The notes under the pieces were generated by a model that had not been told where the DNA came from, did no database searches, and saw nothing but the letters and a program-made list of their open reading frames with translations. The position numbers and the translations under genes were made by a program. A DNA stretch of 64,000 nucleotides from Ensifer sp. MPMI2T (lineage in GTDB: Bacteria; Pseudomonadota; Alphaproteobacteria; Rhizobiales; Rhizobiaceae), in NCBI RefSeq assembly GCF_004827385.1, contig NZ_SRXN01000002.1, positions 124,001 to 188,000 of the forward strand, given 5' to 3'. Positions 52,348 through 61,433 of the stretch are shown here, one piece after another (within the stretch, counting starts at the first letter, position 1; the number at the start of each line of letters is the position of its first letter).

Positions 52348-53010
52348 TCAATAGCCGGAATAGCGCTCCTCAAGCCACGGATCGCCGCGCATATGATAGC
52401 CGTTCCGCTCCCAGAAGCCGGCCCTGTCGGCGGCGCGGAAATCGATCTGCGTCAGCCATTTGGCGCTTTTCCAGAGATAGAGGTGCGGCACGATCAGACG
52501 CATCGGACCGCCGTGGGCACGGCTGATCGGTGCGCCTTCCCAACGTGTCGCGAGGATCGCGTTCTCTGCGGCGAAGTCGACGAGCGGAAGGTTGGTGGTG
52601 TAGCCGTCGTAGCTGGTCAGCAGGACATATTCTGCCTCGGGCTTCGGCATCACCCGATCGAGGAGCTCGCGCGTCAGCACGCCGTGCCAGCGATTGTCGT
52701 AGCGCGACCAGGTCGTCACACAATGTATGTCGGAGAGACTGTCGCTCTGCGGCAAAGACTGGAACGCCTCCCAGTCGAGTGACAACGGCTGCTCGACGAG
52801 GCCGGTCAGGTCAAGCCGCCAGGTCTCCAGTGAAATGTGCGGCTGCTGTCCAAGATCCAGAACCGGCCAGTCGTTCACGAGATGCTGGCCGGGCGGCAGG
52901 CGGTCCGTCTCCGGGCGCGCGACGCGCCCTGTCAGGAACTTGCCACCCGCCGCCCATTGCCGCTTGGTGGACGTCAGTTTCGTCTCCAGTACCGGTTCGT
53001 CATCGCCCAT
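52348..53010 (-). CDS. YedY/MsrP-like molybdopterin oxidoreductase without signal peptide
   Basis: A 220-aa oxidoreductase molybdopterin domain of the sulfite-oxidase fold. Strings: GLVEQPLSLDWEAFQSLPQ, IHCVTTWSRYDNRWHGV with the Mo-ligand Cys, VLLTSYDGYTTNLPL and HGGPMRLIVPHLYLWKSAKWL. Unlike MsrP it has no Tat signal, and no haem-membrane partner follows, so it is probably cytoplasmic and its redox partner is unknown. The start at 53010 gives MGDDEPVLETKLTS; the open frame extends 60 bp further. Confidence 0.85.
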   Translation of the reverse strand: MGDDEPVLETKLTSTKRQWAAGGKFLTGRVARPETDRLPPGQHLVNDWPVLDLGQQPHISLETWRLDLTGLVEQPLSLDWEAFQSLPQSDSLSDIHCVTTWSRYDNRWHGVLTRELLDRVMPKPEAEYVLLTSYDGYTTNLPLVDFAAENAILATRWEGAPISRAHGGPMRLIVPHLYLWKSAKWLTQIDFRAADRAGFWERNGYHMRGDPWLEERYSGY

Positions 53011-53533
53011 GATGTACCCTGTCGTCGTCCTGGGACGATTTGAGGCACGAATGGCCGCGGCGTCAAGCAAGCGGTCGATACCCCATCAGAGCTAGATCGA
53101 ATGGGTGAGTCTCGATTGACTATCTGCTCCCACCGTGACAGTCTCTGCTGCAGTGCAGCAATGCTCGCCCCCCTGTCTCGCACGGTCACCCTGGTTGGTG
53201 GAGGACTGTTCTCTTGCGACTGGATCGACACATTTTCGGAAACCCGTACACCTCCGCGCCAACCCTGTGGCCTTTGCACAGGTGCGCCCTGGTATCGCAG
53301 GTTGCGCCGACCCAAGGGCGACTGACCCAACAATTGCCGTCATTCTGGAGTTGATGCCTTTCTCCTTACCCGTTCGGGTGAGGTGCCAGCCTACTGCATG
53401 TTTCCTTAGATCGCAGCGCTTTAAGGTTGAAAACATGTAGCAAATTCAAAGCGTACAGCGTCCTTTGCGCGCCTTGTCAGAGACGCGGCGCTGTAGCGGT
53501 CACGGCGAAATGCCTGTATGAAGGAGAAGCGGT
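53011..53533. other. 523-bp intergenic region with palindromes, no gene supported
   Basis: Holds the short palindrome TGCTGC-AGT-GCAGCA near 53150 and the dispersed element at 53454-53495. It is the promoter region for both the molybdoenzyme and the glycosyltransferase cluster. A 114-codon minus-strand frame inside it has no family features. Confidence 0.5.
53454..53495. repeat. Short palindromic intergenic element (copy 2)
   Basis: TACAGCG and CGCTGTA ends with inner GCGCG and CGCG enclose a 42-nt imperfect hairpin about 40 bp before the glycosyltransferase start. It shares ends and core with the element at 13179-13218. Confidence 0.5.
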
Positions 53534-54619
53534 ATGAAGGTTCTGTTTGCCGGCGGAAACGGTTATTATCCGGAGTTCAGCGGCGGCGTTCAGTCGAGCA
53601 CGCACCACCTCGTCCAGCAGTTGCGTGACCGCGGTCACGAGGCCGGCGTATTGGCCGCCTTGTTCGGCGACGGCATGTTCGGCTTCAAGGCGCGAGTCAA
53701 GCTTAAGTTGTCCGGAGAGCGTGGCGTCATGGACAGCTTTCCCGGTTATCCCGTCGTTCGGGCCTGGCATCCCTGGGAAGCGGCAACCTTCGCCGTCAAC
53801 AAGCTCCGCCCCGACGTCGCCGTTGTGCAGTGCCACAAATCGGTCCCGATCGGAAAGGCGTTGCAGGTGCACAATGTGCCCCTGGTGATCTATCTCAGAA
53901 ATGTCGAATTTCACGAACTCGCCGGCGATCTCAGGGAACTGACCGCTGCCCATTACATCGCGAATTCAGAATTCACCGCCCGGACCTACAAGCAGAAATA
54001 CGGCATCGACTCGGTGGTCATCCCGCCGACGATCAATCCCGAAACCTACAAGACGCCGACGACGCGGGAATATGTGACCTTCATCAATCCTTACAAGGAG
54101 AAGGGTTTCGAGCTGGCGGTCCGCATCGCCGAGCAATGCCCCGACATTCCCTTCCTGTTCGTCGAAAGTTGGAAGCTGGCCGACGATCACCGGGCGGAAA
54201 TCGAGAAGATCATCGCGCCGTTGAAGAACGTGCGCCTCGAAAACCGCACGAGCGACATGAAGACCGTTTATGGACGAACGAAGATCCTGCTTGCGCCGAG
54301 CAAATGGGAAGAGGCCTGGGGGCGGGTGGCGTCCGAGGCTCATTGCAGCGGCATTCCGGTCGTCGGATCGACGCGCGGTGGATTGCCGGAAGCAATCGGC
54401 GAAGGCGGCATCCTTCTCGACCACGATGGGCCGCTCGAAGAATGGACTGGCGCGATCCGTCGTCTGTGGAGCGACGATGCCGAATACGAACGGCTGTCGG
54501 CAGCGGCCTCGAAATTCGCCGAGCGCCCGCTGATGCGGCCCGACCGTCAGTTTGCGGCATTCCTCGATGTTCTGGATCGCGCTGCCGCAAGCCGCGCCTC
54601 TGCGCTCAAGGCCTCTTGA
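53534..54619 (+). CDS. GT4 glycosyltransferase
   Basis: A 361-aa GT-B glycosyltransferase of family 4. The N-half has FAGGNGYYPEFSGGVQSSTHHLVQQLRDRGHEA. The donor site in the C-half has LAPSKWEEAWGRVASEAHCSGIPVVGSTRGGLPEAIGEGGILLD, with the family-4 E-x7-E motif. The sugar is unknown. AAGGAG lies seven bases before the ATG. It is the first gene of a polysaccharide cluster, 10 bp before the next GT. Confidence 0.9.
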   Translation: MKVLFAGGNGYYPEFSGGVQSSTHHLVQQLRDRGHEAGVLAALFGDGMFGFKARVKLKLSGERGVMDSFPGYPVVRAWHPWEAATFAVNKLRPDVAVVQCHKSVPIGKALQVHNVPLVIYLRNVEFHELAGDLRELTAAHYIANSEFTARTYKQKYGIDSVVIPPTINPETYKTPTTREYVTFINPYKEKGFELAVRIAEQCPDIPFLFVESWKLADDHRAEIEKIIAPLKNVRLENRTSDMKTVYGRTKILLAPSKWEEAWGRVASEAHCSGIPVVGSTRGGLPEAIGEGGILLDHDGPLEEWTGAIRRLWSDDAEYERLSAAASKFAERPLMRPDRQFAAFLDVLDRAAASRASALKAS

Positions 54620-54629
54620 GACGGCAAGC

Positions 54630-55832
54630 ATGCGTGTCGGTTTCATAGTCGGTCAGTTTCCGTCGCTTTCGGAAACCTTCGTCATCGGCCAGATGGCCGG
54701 CCTCTTGCGTCGCGGCTTCGAGGTCGACGTCGTCTGCAACGGGATATCGGATTACAATTTCGCGGATCGGCGGCAGGAACCGCTCGCCACACTTTTGGCA
54801 CGAACCCGTGACTGGTGGGGTGCCGCGGCGCCTACGCGTCCGGCGATAGAACGACTGCCGGCGAAACTTCGCGACAAGCTCTCCACCGCGCTCGACATGT
54901 CGTCGGTCGCGCGCCTGAATGAATGCGACGTCCTCGTCGCCCATTTCGGACACAACGGCGCCCGCGCCGCGCGGTTGAAGAAATGGAAGCGGCTGAAGCC
55001 GCCGATCGTCACGATCTTTCATGGCTACGACGTCGGCGTGCCGCTTCGCGAGCGGGGGCTCGGCCGATACAACGATCTGTTCGAATACGGCGCTCTCAAC
55101 CTGACCGTGAATGGCTTCTTTCGCCGCGTTCTGGTGGAAGCCGGAGCGCCGGAAAACAAGGTTGCCGTGCACCATATGGGGATCGATCTCAAAAAGATTC
55201 CCTACGAGTGGAAATCCTGGCGCGGCGTGCCGCTGCAATTGATTTCGGTATGCCGGCTGGCCGAGAAAAAGGGCGTCGAATACGCGCTGCGCGCGCTCGC
55301 GCGACTGCGCGCCGACACGCCGGACCTCGCCTGGCACTACACGATCATTGGCGACGGTCCCTTGCGGCGGGAACTGGAGGCGCTCGCCTCCGAGCTCGGT
55401 ATCGCTGAGCGCATTTCCTTCCTCGGCAGCCTCGCCCATCAGGATGTCAAGGAGTGGCTGCGGCGCTCGCACGCCTTCGTGCTGCCGAGCGTTACCGCGA
55501 AGAACGGCGATGTCGAAGGCATCCCCGTAGCGCTGATGGAGGCCATGGCCGCCGGTCTGACGGTGGTGAGTTCCAACCATTCCGGCATTCCCGAACTGAT
55601 CGAGGATCAGAGGACGGGCTTCCTCGCTGACGAAAGAGACGTCGAGACGCTTGCGAGCCGCCTGCGCTTCGTCGCGGAGCATCCCGAGCAATGCGAGGGC
55701 GCAGCGCGGCAGGCAAGAAAGAAGGTCGAGGCCGAATTCGACATGGAGGCGCTCGACAACGATTTCGCTGAAATCGTCAGCCGGTTCGCCACAGCGCCGC
55801 GCGTCTCATCAGACGCGCAAACGACGCTATAG
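54630..55832 (+). CDS. GT4 glycosyltransferase, WcaL/AmsK-like
   Basis: A 400-aa GT-B enzyme. The N-terminus is MRVGFIVGQFPSLSETFVI. The C-half donor motif is ISVCRLAEKKGVEYALRAL, followed by HAFVLPSVTAKNGDVEGIPVALMEAMAAGLTVVSSNHSGIPELIEDQRTGFL. The KKG and EGIPVALMEAMA patterns match WcaL/AmsK enzymes that add sugars to lipid-linked repeat units. The true start is the ATG at 54630; the open frame begins inside the upstream gene. Confidence 0.92.
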   Translation: MRVGFIVGQFPSLSETFVIGQMAGLLRRGFEVDVVCNGISDYNFADRRQEPLATLLARTRDWWGAAAPTRPAIERLPAKLRDKLSTALDMSSVARLNECDVLVAHFGHNGARAARLKKWKRLKPPIVTIFHGYDVGVPLRERGLGRYNDLFEYGALNLTVNGFFRRVLVEAGAPENKVAVHHMGIDLKKIPYEWKSWRGVPLQLISVCRLAEKKGVEYALRALARLRADTPDLAWHYTIIGDGPLRRELEALASELGIAERISFLGSLAHQDVKEWLRRSHAFVLPSVTAKNGDVEGIPVALMEAMAAGLTVVSSNHSGIPELIEDQRTGFLADERDVETLASRLRFVAEHPEQCEGAARQARKKVEAEFDMEALDNDFAEIVSRFATAPRVSSDAQTTL

Positions 55833-55960
55833 CATTTTGAAAGGCCGCGGGATGTGGAGTGCGCGCGGTTTCCGCCCGCCTCCCGCTCCAAATCTTTGAA
55901 AGACGCAATTTCGGATGGAGACACACGTTTCCCGGAATTGCCCCAGTCGAGGCAAGTCGC

Positions 55961-57424
55961 TTGAACGCAGAAAACATCCAATTCGGTCGGCTCGCACTGC
56001 GTGGCGGGCTGGTGACAGGTGGCGCCCAGGCCATTCGCATGGTCATCCAGTTCGTCTCCGTCGTCGTGCTCGCGCGTTTGCTGGCGCCGGAAGACTTCGG
56101 CCTCGTCGCGTCGGTCAGCCCGGTTGTCGCCTTCGTTGGGCTTTTCCAGAATCTCGGGCTTCAACAGGCGGTCGTCCAGCGCAAGGAGATCGGGGAGAGA
56201 GAGCTCAATCACGTCTTCTGGATCAGCACCCTCGTCGGCCTTATCTGCACCGTCGTCGTTATCGCACTCTCGCCTGCAATAGCCCTTTTCTACGGCGACC
56301 AGCGCATGACGGCCATTGCGATTGCCGCCGCACTGCCGCTGCTCCTCGGTAGCCTCGCCGCGCTGCCGCTCGCTTTGATGAACCGGCACCTGAAGTTCGG
56401 GCAGTTGGCGTTGAACGATGTTTATGCCGCGGTGGTGGGCCTTCTCGTCACGGCAGGGGCCGCCTATCTCGGCCTCGGCTATTGGTCGCTCGTGATCGGG
56501 CCCGCGGCGTCCGCGGCAGTTGCCCTGCTGGCCGCCTGGTGGGCCACGCGCTGGATGCCCGGGCGGCCGGCGTTTGCGATCGACCGCGACATCATCTCGT
56601 TCGGCGCCAATCTCACTGGCTTCAACCTGGTCAACTTCTTCTCGCGCAATCTCGACAACGTCCTGATCGGCAAGTTTTCCGGGCCGATCCAACTCGGCTA
56701 TTACGACCGCGCCTACAAGCTTCTCCTCTTCCCGCTGCAGAACATCACACAGCCTCTGTCGCGCGTAATGATCCCGCTGATGAGCCGCATTCAGGAGGAC
56801 AAGCCCCGGTTTCGCGATATCTACATGCGCACCAATTGGCTGCTTGCCGCGGTCACCATGCCCGGCATCGCGGCGCTCACCTTGGCCGCTGAGCCAACCG
56901 TCAGCATCCTCTTCGGCGAGAAATGGCTGCCGGTTGCGCCGATCTTCGCCTGGCTTGGGATCGCGAGCCTGATGCAGCCGGTTTCGAGCACCACGGGCTG
57001 GATTTTCATCTGTCAGGGCGAAACGAAGACGATGTTCCGCTGGGGCATCTATTCGTCGCTGACGACGGTGCTCTCCTTCGTCGTCGGCCTGCAATGGGGT
57101 GCGATCGGCGTCGCAGCCGCCTATGCGATCAGCGGCTACGTCTTGCGCGTCCCGGTGCTTGCCTGGCTGCTGCAGCGGGTGGGACCGGTCTCGGCAACGG
57201 ATTTCCTTTACGTCCAAGGCCTTTTTCTCGTATCGGCCCTGGTCGCCTGGATCTGCTATCGGCAACTGCCAGAGGCGTTGATCGGAAGCTCGGACCTTCT
57301 GGCCCTCGCTTCCGCGATCTGCCTCAACTACGGACTGGCGCTCGTTTTCGCCCTTGCGTTACGCCAGCCGCGCAAAGTCCTGCTCGAGACCCTTTCGAAG
57401 GCCATCAGCGCCATTCGCCGGTAA
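55961..57424 (+). CDS. Wzx-type polysaccharide flippase (PST family)
   Basis: An integral membrane protein of about 487 aa with 12 or more hydrophobic segments. It starts with the family pattern ALRGGLVTGGAQAIRMVIQFVSVVVLARLLAPEDFGLVA, and GYYDRAYKLLLFPLQNITQPLSRVMIPLMSRIQED marks the repeat-unit flippase branch (ExoT/WzxC-like). It moves lipid-linked oligosaccharide across the inner membrane. Start uncertain: TTG at 55961 has GAGG eight bases upstream; a GTG at 55859 is in frame. The last 66 bp overlap the convergent pyruvyltransferase gene. Confidence 0.9.
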   Translation: MNAENIQFGRLALRGGLVTGGAQAIRMVIQFVSVVVLARLLAPEDFGLVASVSPVVAFVGLFQNLGLQQAVVQRKEIGERELNHVFWISTLVGLICTVVVIALSPAIALFYGDQRMTAIAIAAALPLLLGSLAALPLALMNRHLKFGQLALNDVYAAVVGLLVTAGAAYLGLGYWSLVIGPAASAAVALLAAWWATRWMPGRPAFAIDRDIISFGANLTGFNLVNFFSRNLDNVLIGKFSGPIQLGYYDRAYKLLLFPLQNITQPLSRVMIPLMSRIQEDKPRFRDIYMRTNWLLAAVTMPGIAALTLAAEPTVSILFGEKWLPVAPIFAWLGIASLMQPVSSTTGWIFICQGETKTMFRWGIYSSLTTVLSFVVGLQWGAIGVAAAYAISGYVLRVPVLAWLLQRVGPVSATDFLYVQGLFLVSALVAWICYRQLPEALIGSSDLLALASAICLNYGLALVFALALRQPRKVLLETLSKAISAIRR

Positions 57425-58702
57425 GCCTTCGATTACGGGGCGGAGGAGATCCGCCGCTGACATCGCCGAGGCGTGCTCCTCAAGGACCGCCTTGAGGCTG
57501 ACTTCGCGATAAAGGTCGAGCTCGCCGACGAAGCGGTCGAGCTTGCCGCTCGCTTCTTCCGGCGTCACCGTATCGATGTCGAGCAGGACATCGTCGACGC
57601 CGACGCGCTTGGCGACCTCCTTGGTTTTGAATTCATAGGCGATCGGCAGCACTGGCGTACCGGTGCAAAGCGACATGATCATCATGTGCATGCGCGTCGC
57701 CACGACCAAATCGAGACCCTTGGCGATCGCCATCAATTGCTCCGGCGTGTGGAACGACGCGTCGACGTTCACGTGCTCGGCAATCTCCGGCGCGAGTCCC
57801 GAGACGATGAGGTTCGCCGTCTTCGAGTCGTCATGCGCATATTCCGGCACGCCCTGGCAGGTCGAAATGAACGTGACCTTCTTGCCGTGGTCACGCACGA
57901 GCTTCGTCGCCATCTCGCGCACTGAATCGATGTATCGGCCCATGCCGCCATCGCCGCCCTTGACGTAATGCCAGTGCCGCACGGAAATGCCGACGCGGCC
58001 GGTCGGTGCCGGGCGGCCGATCATCAGGAGCGCCTTGATCCGCTCCACGTCTGCAAGCGCGAAGACGGAGTCGGCGACCACGTGGCATTTCGACGGATCG
58101 TCTACGAGACCGAGGATATGGTCTCGTGAGCGAGCGTCGCGCAGGAGGATCAGGGGGCTGCGGGCGAAAATCGGCGGCAGCATACGGAGGTTGTAGGGCT
58201 TCGCGAACGGGCCGAGAGACTGGGTGAAGAAGATCGTCCTCTTGCCAAGCATCTCGCCGAGCTTGAACTGGTTGATGCGCCGCTCGAGCGAATAGTTCTC
58301 GACGAGATAGGTGCCGCCGGTGGTGATCACCAGATCGGCGTCCTTGTAGAGTGCAAGGCTCTTCCGATCCTCGTCGCTGAAAAAGCGCCGGTCGAGATAG
58401 TTGCCGCTGCCGAGATGGCGGAGCGCCTGGAACGCAGCCTGGTTATAGACCTGCTTCAGTGCATTCTTGACCGTGTTGTCGTCGTATTTGTACTTGAAGA
58501 TCGATTCCGACGGGAGCTTGCGTAGCTCGATGTCGGGATATTGCTCCTTCGGATACAGTCGCGCGGCGACCTCCGGCTGGCTGTCGAACACCAGGAATTC
58601 GACCTTCTCGCCCAGTATTGATTTCAGGATATGCCTGATCGCGAAAAGAATGGCCGCGTCGCCCGTGTTCAAGCAGACGGTATTTTCGACTACAACTTTC
58701 AT
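57359..58702 (-). CDS. Polysaccharide pyruvyl transferase family protein
   Basis: A 447-aa protein of the WcaK/CsaB/ExoV-type family, which adds pyruvate ketals to sugars of surface polysaccharides. Strings: VVVENTVCLNTGDAAILFAIRHIL, ADLVITTGGTYLVENYS, GKRTIFFTQSLGPFAKPYN, ILLRDARSRDHI, and the late ATRMHMMIMSLCTGTPVLPIAYEFKTKEVAKRVG. Its 3' end overlaps the flippase 3' end by 66 bp. Context links it to the same polymer as the two GT4 genes. Confidence 0.92.
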   Translation of the reverse strand: MKVVVENTVCLNTGDAAILFAIRHILKSILGEKVEFLVFDSQPEVAARLYPKEQYPDIELRKLPSESIFKYKYDDNTVKNALKQVYNQAAFQALRHLGSGNYLDRRFFSDEDRKSLALYKDADLVITTGGTYLVENYSLERRINQFKLGEMLGKRTIFFTQSLGPFAKPYNLRMLPPIFARSPLILLRDARSRDHILGLVDDPSKCHVVADSVFALADVERIKALLMIGRPAPTGRVGISVRHWHYVKGGDGGMGRYIDSVREMATKLVRDHGKKVTFISTCQGVPEYAHDDSKTANLIVSGLAPEIAEHVNVDASFHTPEQLMAIAKGLDLVVATRMHMMIMSLCTGTPVLPIAYEFKTKEVAKRVGVDDVLLDIDTVTPEEASGKLDRFVGELDLYREVSLKAVLEEHASAMSAADLLRPVIEGLPANGADGLRKGLEQDFARLA

Positions 58703-59228
58703 GTTCCGTCATCCCCGTGTGAAAGTCTCGCCAGACATGGGAGGGTAGTGCCGGCCGACTTGCCGCTTGCGCGCGGTATCCGTGCCCGACGGACAACTCG
58801 CAATAGCGTTCTGTCGCGAAGTTTTGGTGAATTCATGGCCGACGAAGCGATTTTTGCCGCAATGCAGCATAAGGGCCGGAATGGCCTGATGAGGCGGCGC
58901 GACGCGGTTCTAGCGGTGAAGCCTTGACGCTTGAGACAGATTTGCCGGTTTCGACCCACTGCCGACGGTAGCCATCGGCTCAGCGAATGCTCATCATGAA
59001 TGGAGTGTCGAGAGGCAAGAGCCCATATTTGGCGTTTGATGATGGTATAATGGATTACTCGCTGCCTTAGGCCGTACGGACGAATTTGATCAAGCATAGG
59101 CCTACAACGACCGGCTTGCCCGGCTTGTCATTCAACCGTTGCCATACAGTGAGGCGTCGCCGGCATGCCGTCGTCGAGGAAAGAGATGGCACTGGCGGGG
59201 CGTGAATGGCCACATCGGGGTGAAACCC
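58703..59228. other. 526-bp divergent intergenic region, no gene supported
   Basis: Lies between the pyruvyltransferase and MscS starts. A TATAAT at 59046-59051 could be the -10 of a promoter towards MscS, but no good -35 was seen. Open frames here lack recognisable content. Confidence 0.4.
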
Positions 59229-60308
59229 ATGGAACGACGCGACAAGGAACAGGAGAACCTTTCCCGGCTCGAACGGGCTGCGCAACAGACTGCAGATCCA
59301 AAAAAGATGCAGCAGAAGGCGAAAAAGCCCGAGGAAAAATTTCGCTTCAGCTTTAGCAAGAGAGACGTCTGGTGGACGGTTGGCTTCGCTGCCGTCGCCT
59401 TGCTGCTTTTTGGCATCCAAGTGCTGCTCAATTGGCGCATAGAATGGCTCGACGCGGCTTTGCAGGTCCGCGTGCGGAACTACGTCGAGGGCGGCCTTGT
59501 CATTTTCGTTTTGCTGACCGTGGCGAATGTTATCGAAGTCTTTCTGATAGGCCGAATTCCCAATCGTGTTTCGCGTTTTAACCTGAAACGCATTTTTCGA
59601 TTGATCGTCGTCATCGCCATCGTCTTCGTGGCCATTTCAGTTTTATTTGTGAACTGGTACGGCGCGGTTGTTTCGCTCGGCCTGATTTCATTGATTCTCG
59701 GCTTTGCGCTGCAAATGCCGATCTCCAGCTTCATCGCGTGGATTTATATTTTGGCCAGGGCGCCTTATCGCGTTGGTGACCGCATTCGCATCGGCGATGC
59801 CCATGGCGATGTCGTTGATGTCAGCTATCTCGACACGACGTTATGGGAATTCGGCGGCGAATATCTTTGGACCGACCATCCGAGTGGACGCATCATCAAG
59901 TTTCCGAACTCCGCCGTCTTCGACACGCCGGTCTTCAACTACTCCTGGCCGCTATTTCCCTATGTCTGGAACGAAATCAAGTTCCAGCTCGCCTATGAAA
60001 GTGATCTGGAATTCGTCGCGCGAACCATGAGAGAGGTCGTGGAAGAGCAGATCGGCGACATCATGAGCCAGAAGGTAAAGGTCTACAAGCACATGCTATC
60101 GAAAACGCCGGTGGACGAACTCGAAGTGAGGGAGCATCCCGTGGTTCATTTTCGTGTCAGTGAAAACACCTGGCTCGAGGCCATCGTGCGTTACCTCGTG
60201 CCGCCGAAGGAAGCGGGCCGCACCAAAACACGCTTGATCAAGGAAATGCTGGCGCGAATGAATGCGGAACCCGATCGTGTGCTGTTTCCGAAGAGCAATT
60301 TGAGGTGA
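59229..60308 (+). CDS. MscS-family mechanosensitive channel
   Basis: A 359-aa protein. A charged N-terminal region (1-55, rich in Lys/Glu/Gln) leads to three or four TMs, the last being the pore helix GAVVSLGLISLILGFALQMPISSF. The MscS beta domain follows (YRVGDRIRIGDAHGDVVDVSYLDTTLWEFGGEYLWTDHPSGRIIKFPNSAVF), then a C-terminal alpha/beta part. It releases solutes on hypo-osmotic shock. The ATG at 59229 has GGGGTG upstream; an in-frame ATG at 59139 adds 30 unlikely residues. Confidence 0.92.
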   Translation: MERRDKEQENLSRLERAAQQTADPKKMQQKAKKPEEKFRFSFSKRDVWWTVGFAAVALLLFGIQVLLNWRIEWLDAALQVRVRNYVEGGLVIFVLLTVANVIEVFLIGRIPNRVSRFNLKRIFRLIVVIAIVFVAISVLFVNWYGAVVSLGLISLILGFALQMPISSFIAWIYILARAPYRVGDRIRIGDAHGDVVDVSYLDTTLWEFGGEYLWTDHPSGRIIKFPNSAVFDTPVFNYSWPLFPYVWNEIKFQLAYESDLEFVARTMREVVEEQIGDIMSQKVKVYKHMLSKTPVDELEVREHPVVHFRVSENTWLEAIVRYLVPPKEAGRTKTRLIKEMLARMNAEPDRVLFPKSNLR

Positions 60309-60491
60309 ACTTCCTTGCGTTTCTCTGCGGTGCGTTGCAGGCGGCACAACTGAGTATGATGTTCGCAATCGGGTACGTTAGCGGACGTTCAAGACGCTAA
60401 TGGATACGCGGCCGCCTCGTAGGCGATTCTGTCATAGACGATGGCTGCCCCACTTCGGTTCTCCATCCAAAGCGCAAACCGAGCCGCCACA

Positions 60492-61247
60492 CTATTGCAC
60501 AAGCGGCCGCAATGCACCTTGCGTCTCCTTGAGCATGGGCAAGTAGCGCTCCGCGAGTTCCGAGGCTGCGACGTGTGCGGCCGGCGCGCCGATATTGAGC
60601 GCCGCGACCACCTGCCCGCGCGCGTTCATCAACGGCACCGCGATCGAGCAAAGTCCGAGCTCGAGCTCCTGGTCGATGACCGCATAGCCCTGCTCGCGAA
60701 CCCGGCGGAGTTCCTCGATCAGCTCTTCCGGATCGGTCTTCGTGCGCGGTGTGTTGGCCTTGAGTTCGGTGCGTCTCAGGATCTCGTGCGCCTCCGCTTC
60801 AGGAAGTGCGGCGAGAAGCACGCGACCCATCGAGGCGCAATAGGCAGGAAGGCGCGATCCCGGCATCAGGTTGATCGACATAACCCGCCGCTGCGAGGCG
60901 CGCGCGACATAGACGACCTCGGTGCCGTCGAGCACGGAAGCCGACGCGCTCTGGCCAGCCTTTTCTGAAAGCTGGTCCAGATAGGGCTGAACGAGCGCCG
61001 GCAAAGGTGTCGCCGATAGATAGGCGTGGCCGAGCCGAAGGATTTTCGGCGTCAGCGTAAAGAACTTGCCGTCGTAGTCGGCGTAACCGAGCTCGGAAAG
61101 CGTGAGCAGCGAGCGCCGCACCGTAGCGCGGTCGAGATCGGTGATCTTCGCAGCTTCTGCAATCGTCAGCCGCGGCTGCGCCTCCCCGAAGGCCTCGATG
61201 ACTTTTAGGCCCCGCGCGAAGCCACTGACGAAATCCGTTTCCCGCAT
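60492..61247 (-). CDS. pcaR: IclR-family regulator of beta-ketoadipate genes
   Basis: A 251-aa protein. The winged HTH is FARGLKVIEAFGEAQPRLTIAEAAKITDLDRATVRRSLLTLSELGY. The IclR effector domain follows (about 75-250; YVARASQRRVMSINLMPGSRLPAYCASMGRVLLA). The RVMSINLMPGSRLPA and CSIAVPL text is PcaR/PobR-like. It is divergent from pcaIJF with a large perfect palindrome between; beta-ketoadipate is the usual co-inducer in relatives. Confidence 0.93.
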   Translation of the reverse strand: MRETDFVSGFARGLKVIEAFGEAQPRLTIAEAAKITDLDRATVRRSLLTLSELGYADYDGKFFTLTPKILRLGHAYLSATPLPALVQPYLDQLSEKAGQSASASVLDGTEVVYVARASQRRVMSINLMPGSRLPAYCASMGRVLLAALPEAEAHEILRRTELKANTPRTKTDPEELIEELRRVREQGYAVIDQELELGLCSIAVPLMNARGQVVAALNIGAPAAHVAASELAERYLPMLKETQGALRPLVQ

Positions 61248-61274
61248 GATTCACTCACCTCGATCATTCGATCG

Positions 61275-61317
61275 ATTTTGTGCGATATATGAACAAATGT
61301 CAAATATCGCACAAAAT
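61275..61317. promoter_or_regulatory. Candidate PcaR operator (14-bp perfect inverted repeat)
   Basis: ATTTTGTGCGATAT (61275-61288) and its exact reverse complement ATATCGCACAAAAT (61304-61317) flank a 15-nt spacer. Each arm is part of a GTGCGATAT-x-TGA(A)C half-box like IclR-family sites. It starts 28 bp upstream of pcaR and ends 117 bp before pcaI. Confidence 0.7.
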
Positions 61318-61433
61318 GTTTGACGAGTGGCTGAAACGAGCGCTTATTTTCCGCCATTGCCGATGACGAAAGCCAGCCGGGACCGCGGGTCCCCTGCCCG
61401 GAAATTCGGCAACATCAACGGAGGAGGGCCAGG

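Noticed and set aside
53092-53436. 114-codon minus-strand open frame in the molybdoenzyme-GT gap
   Set aside because: No ribosome-binding site and no recognisable motif; Cys/Arg/Thr-rich composition like noise.
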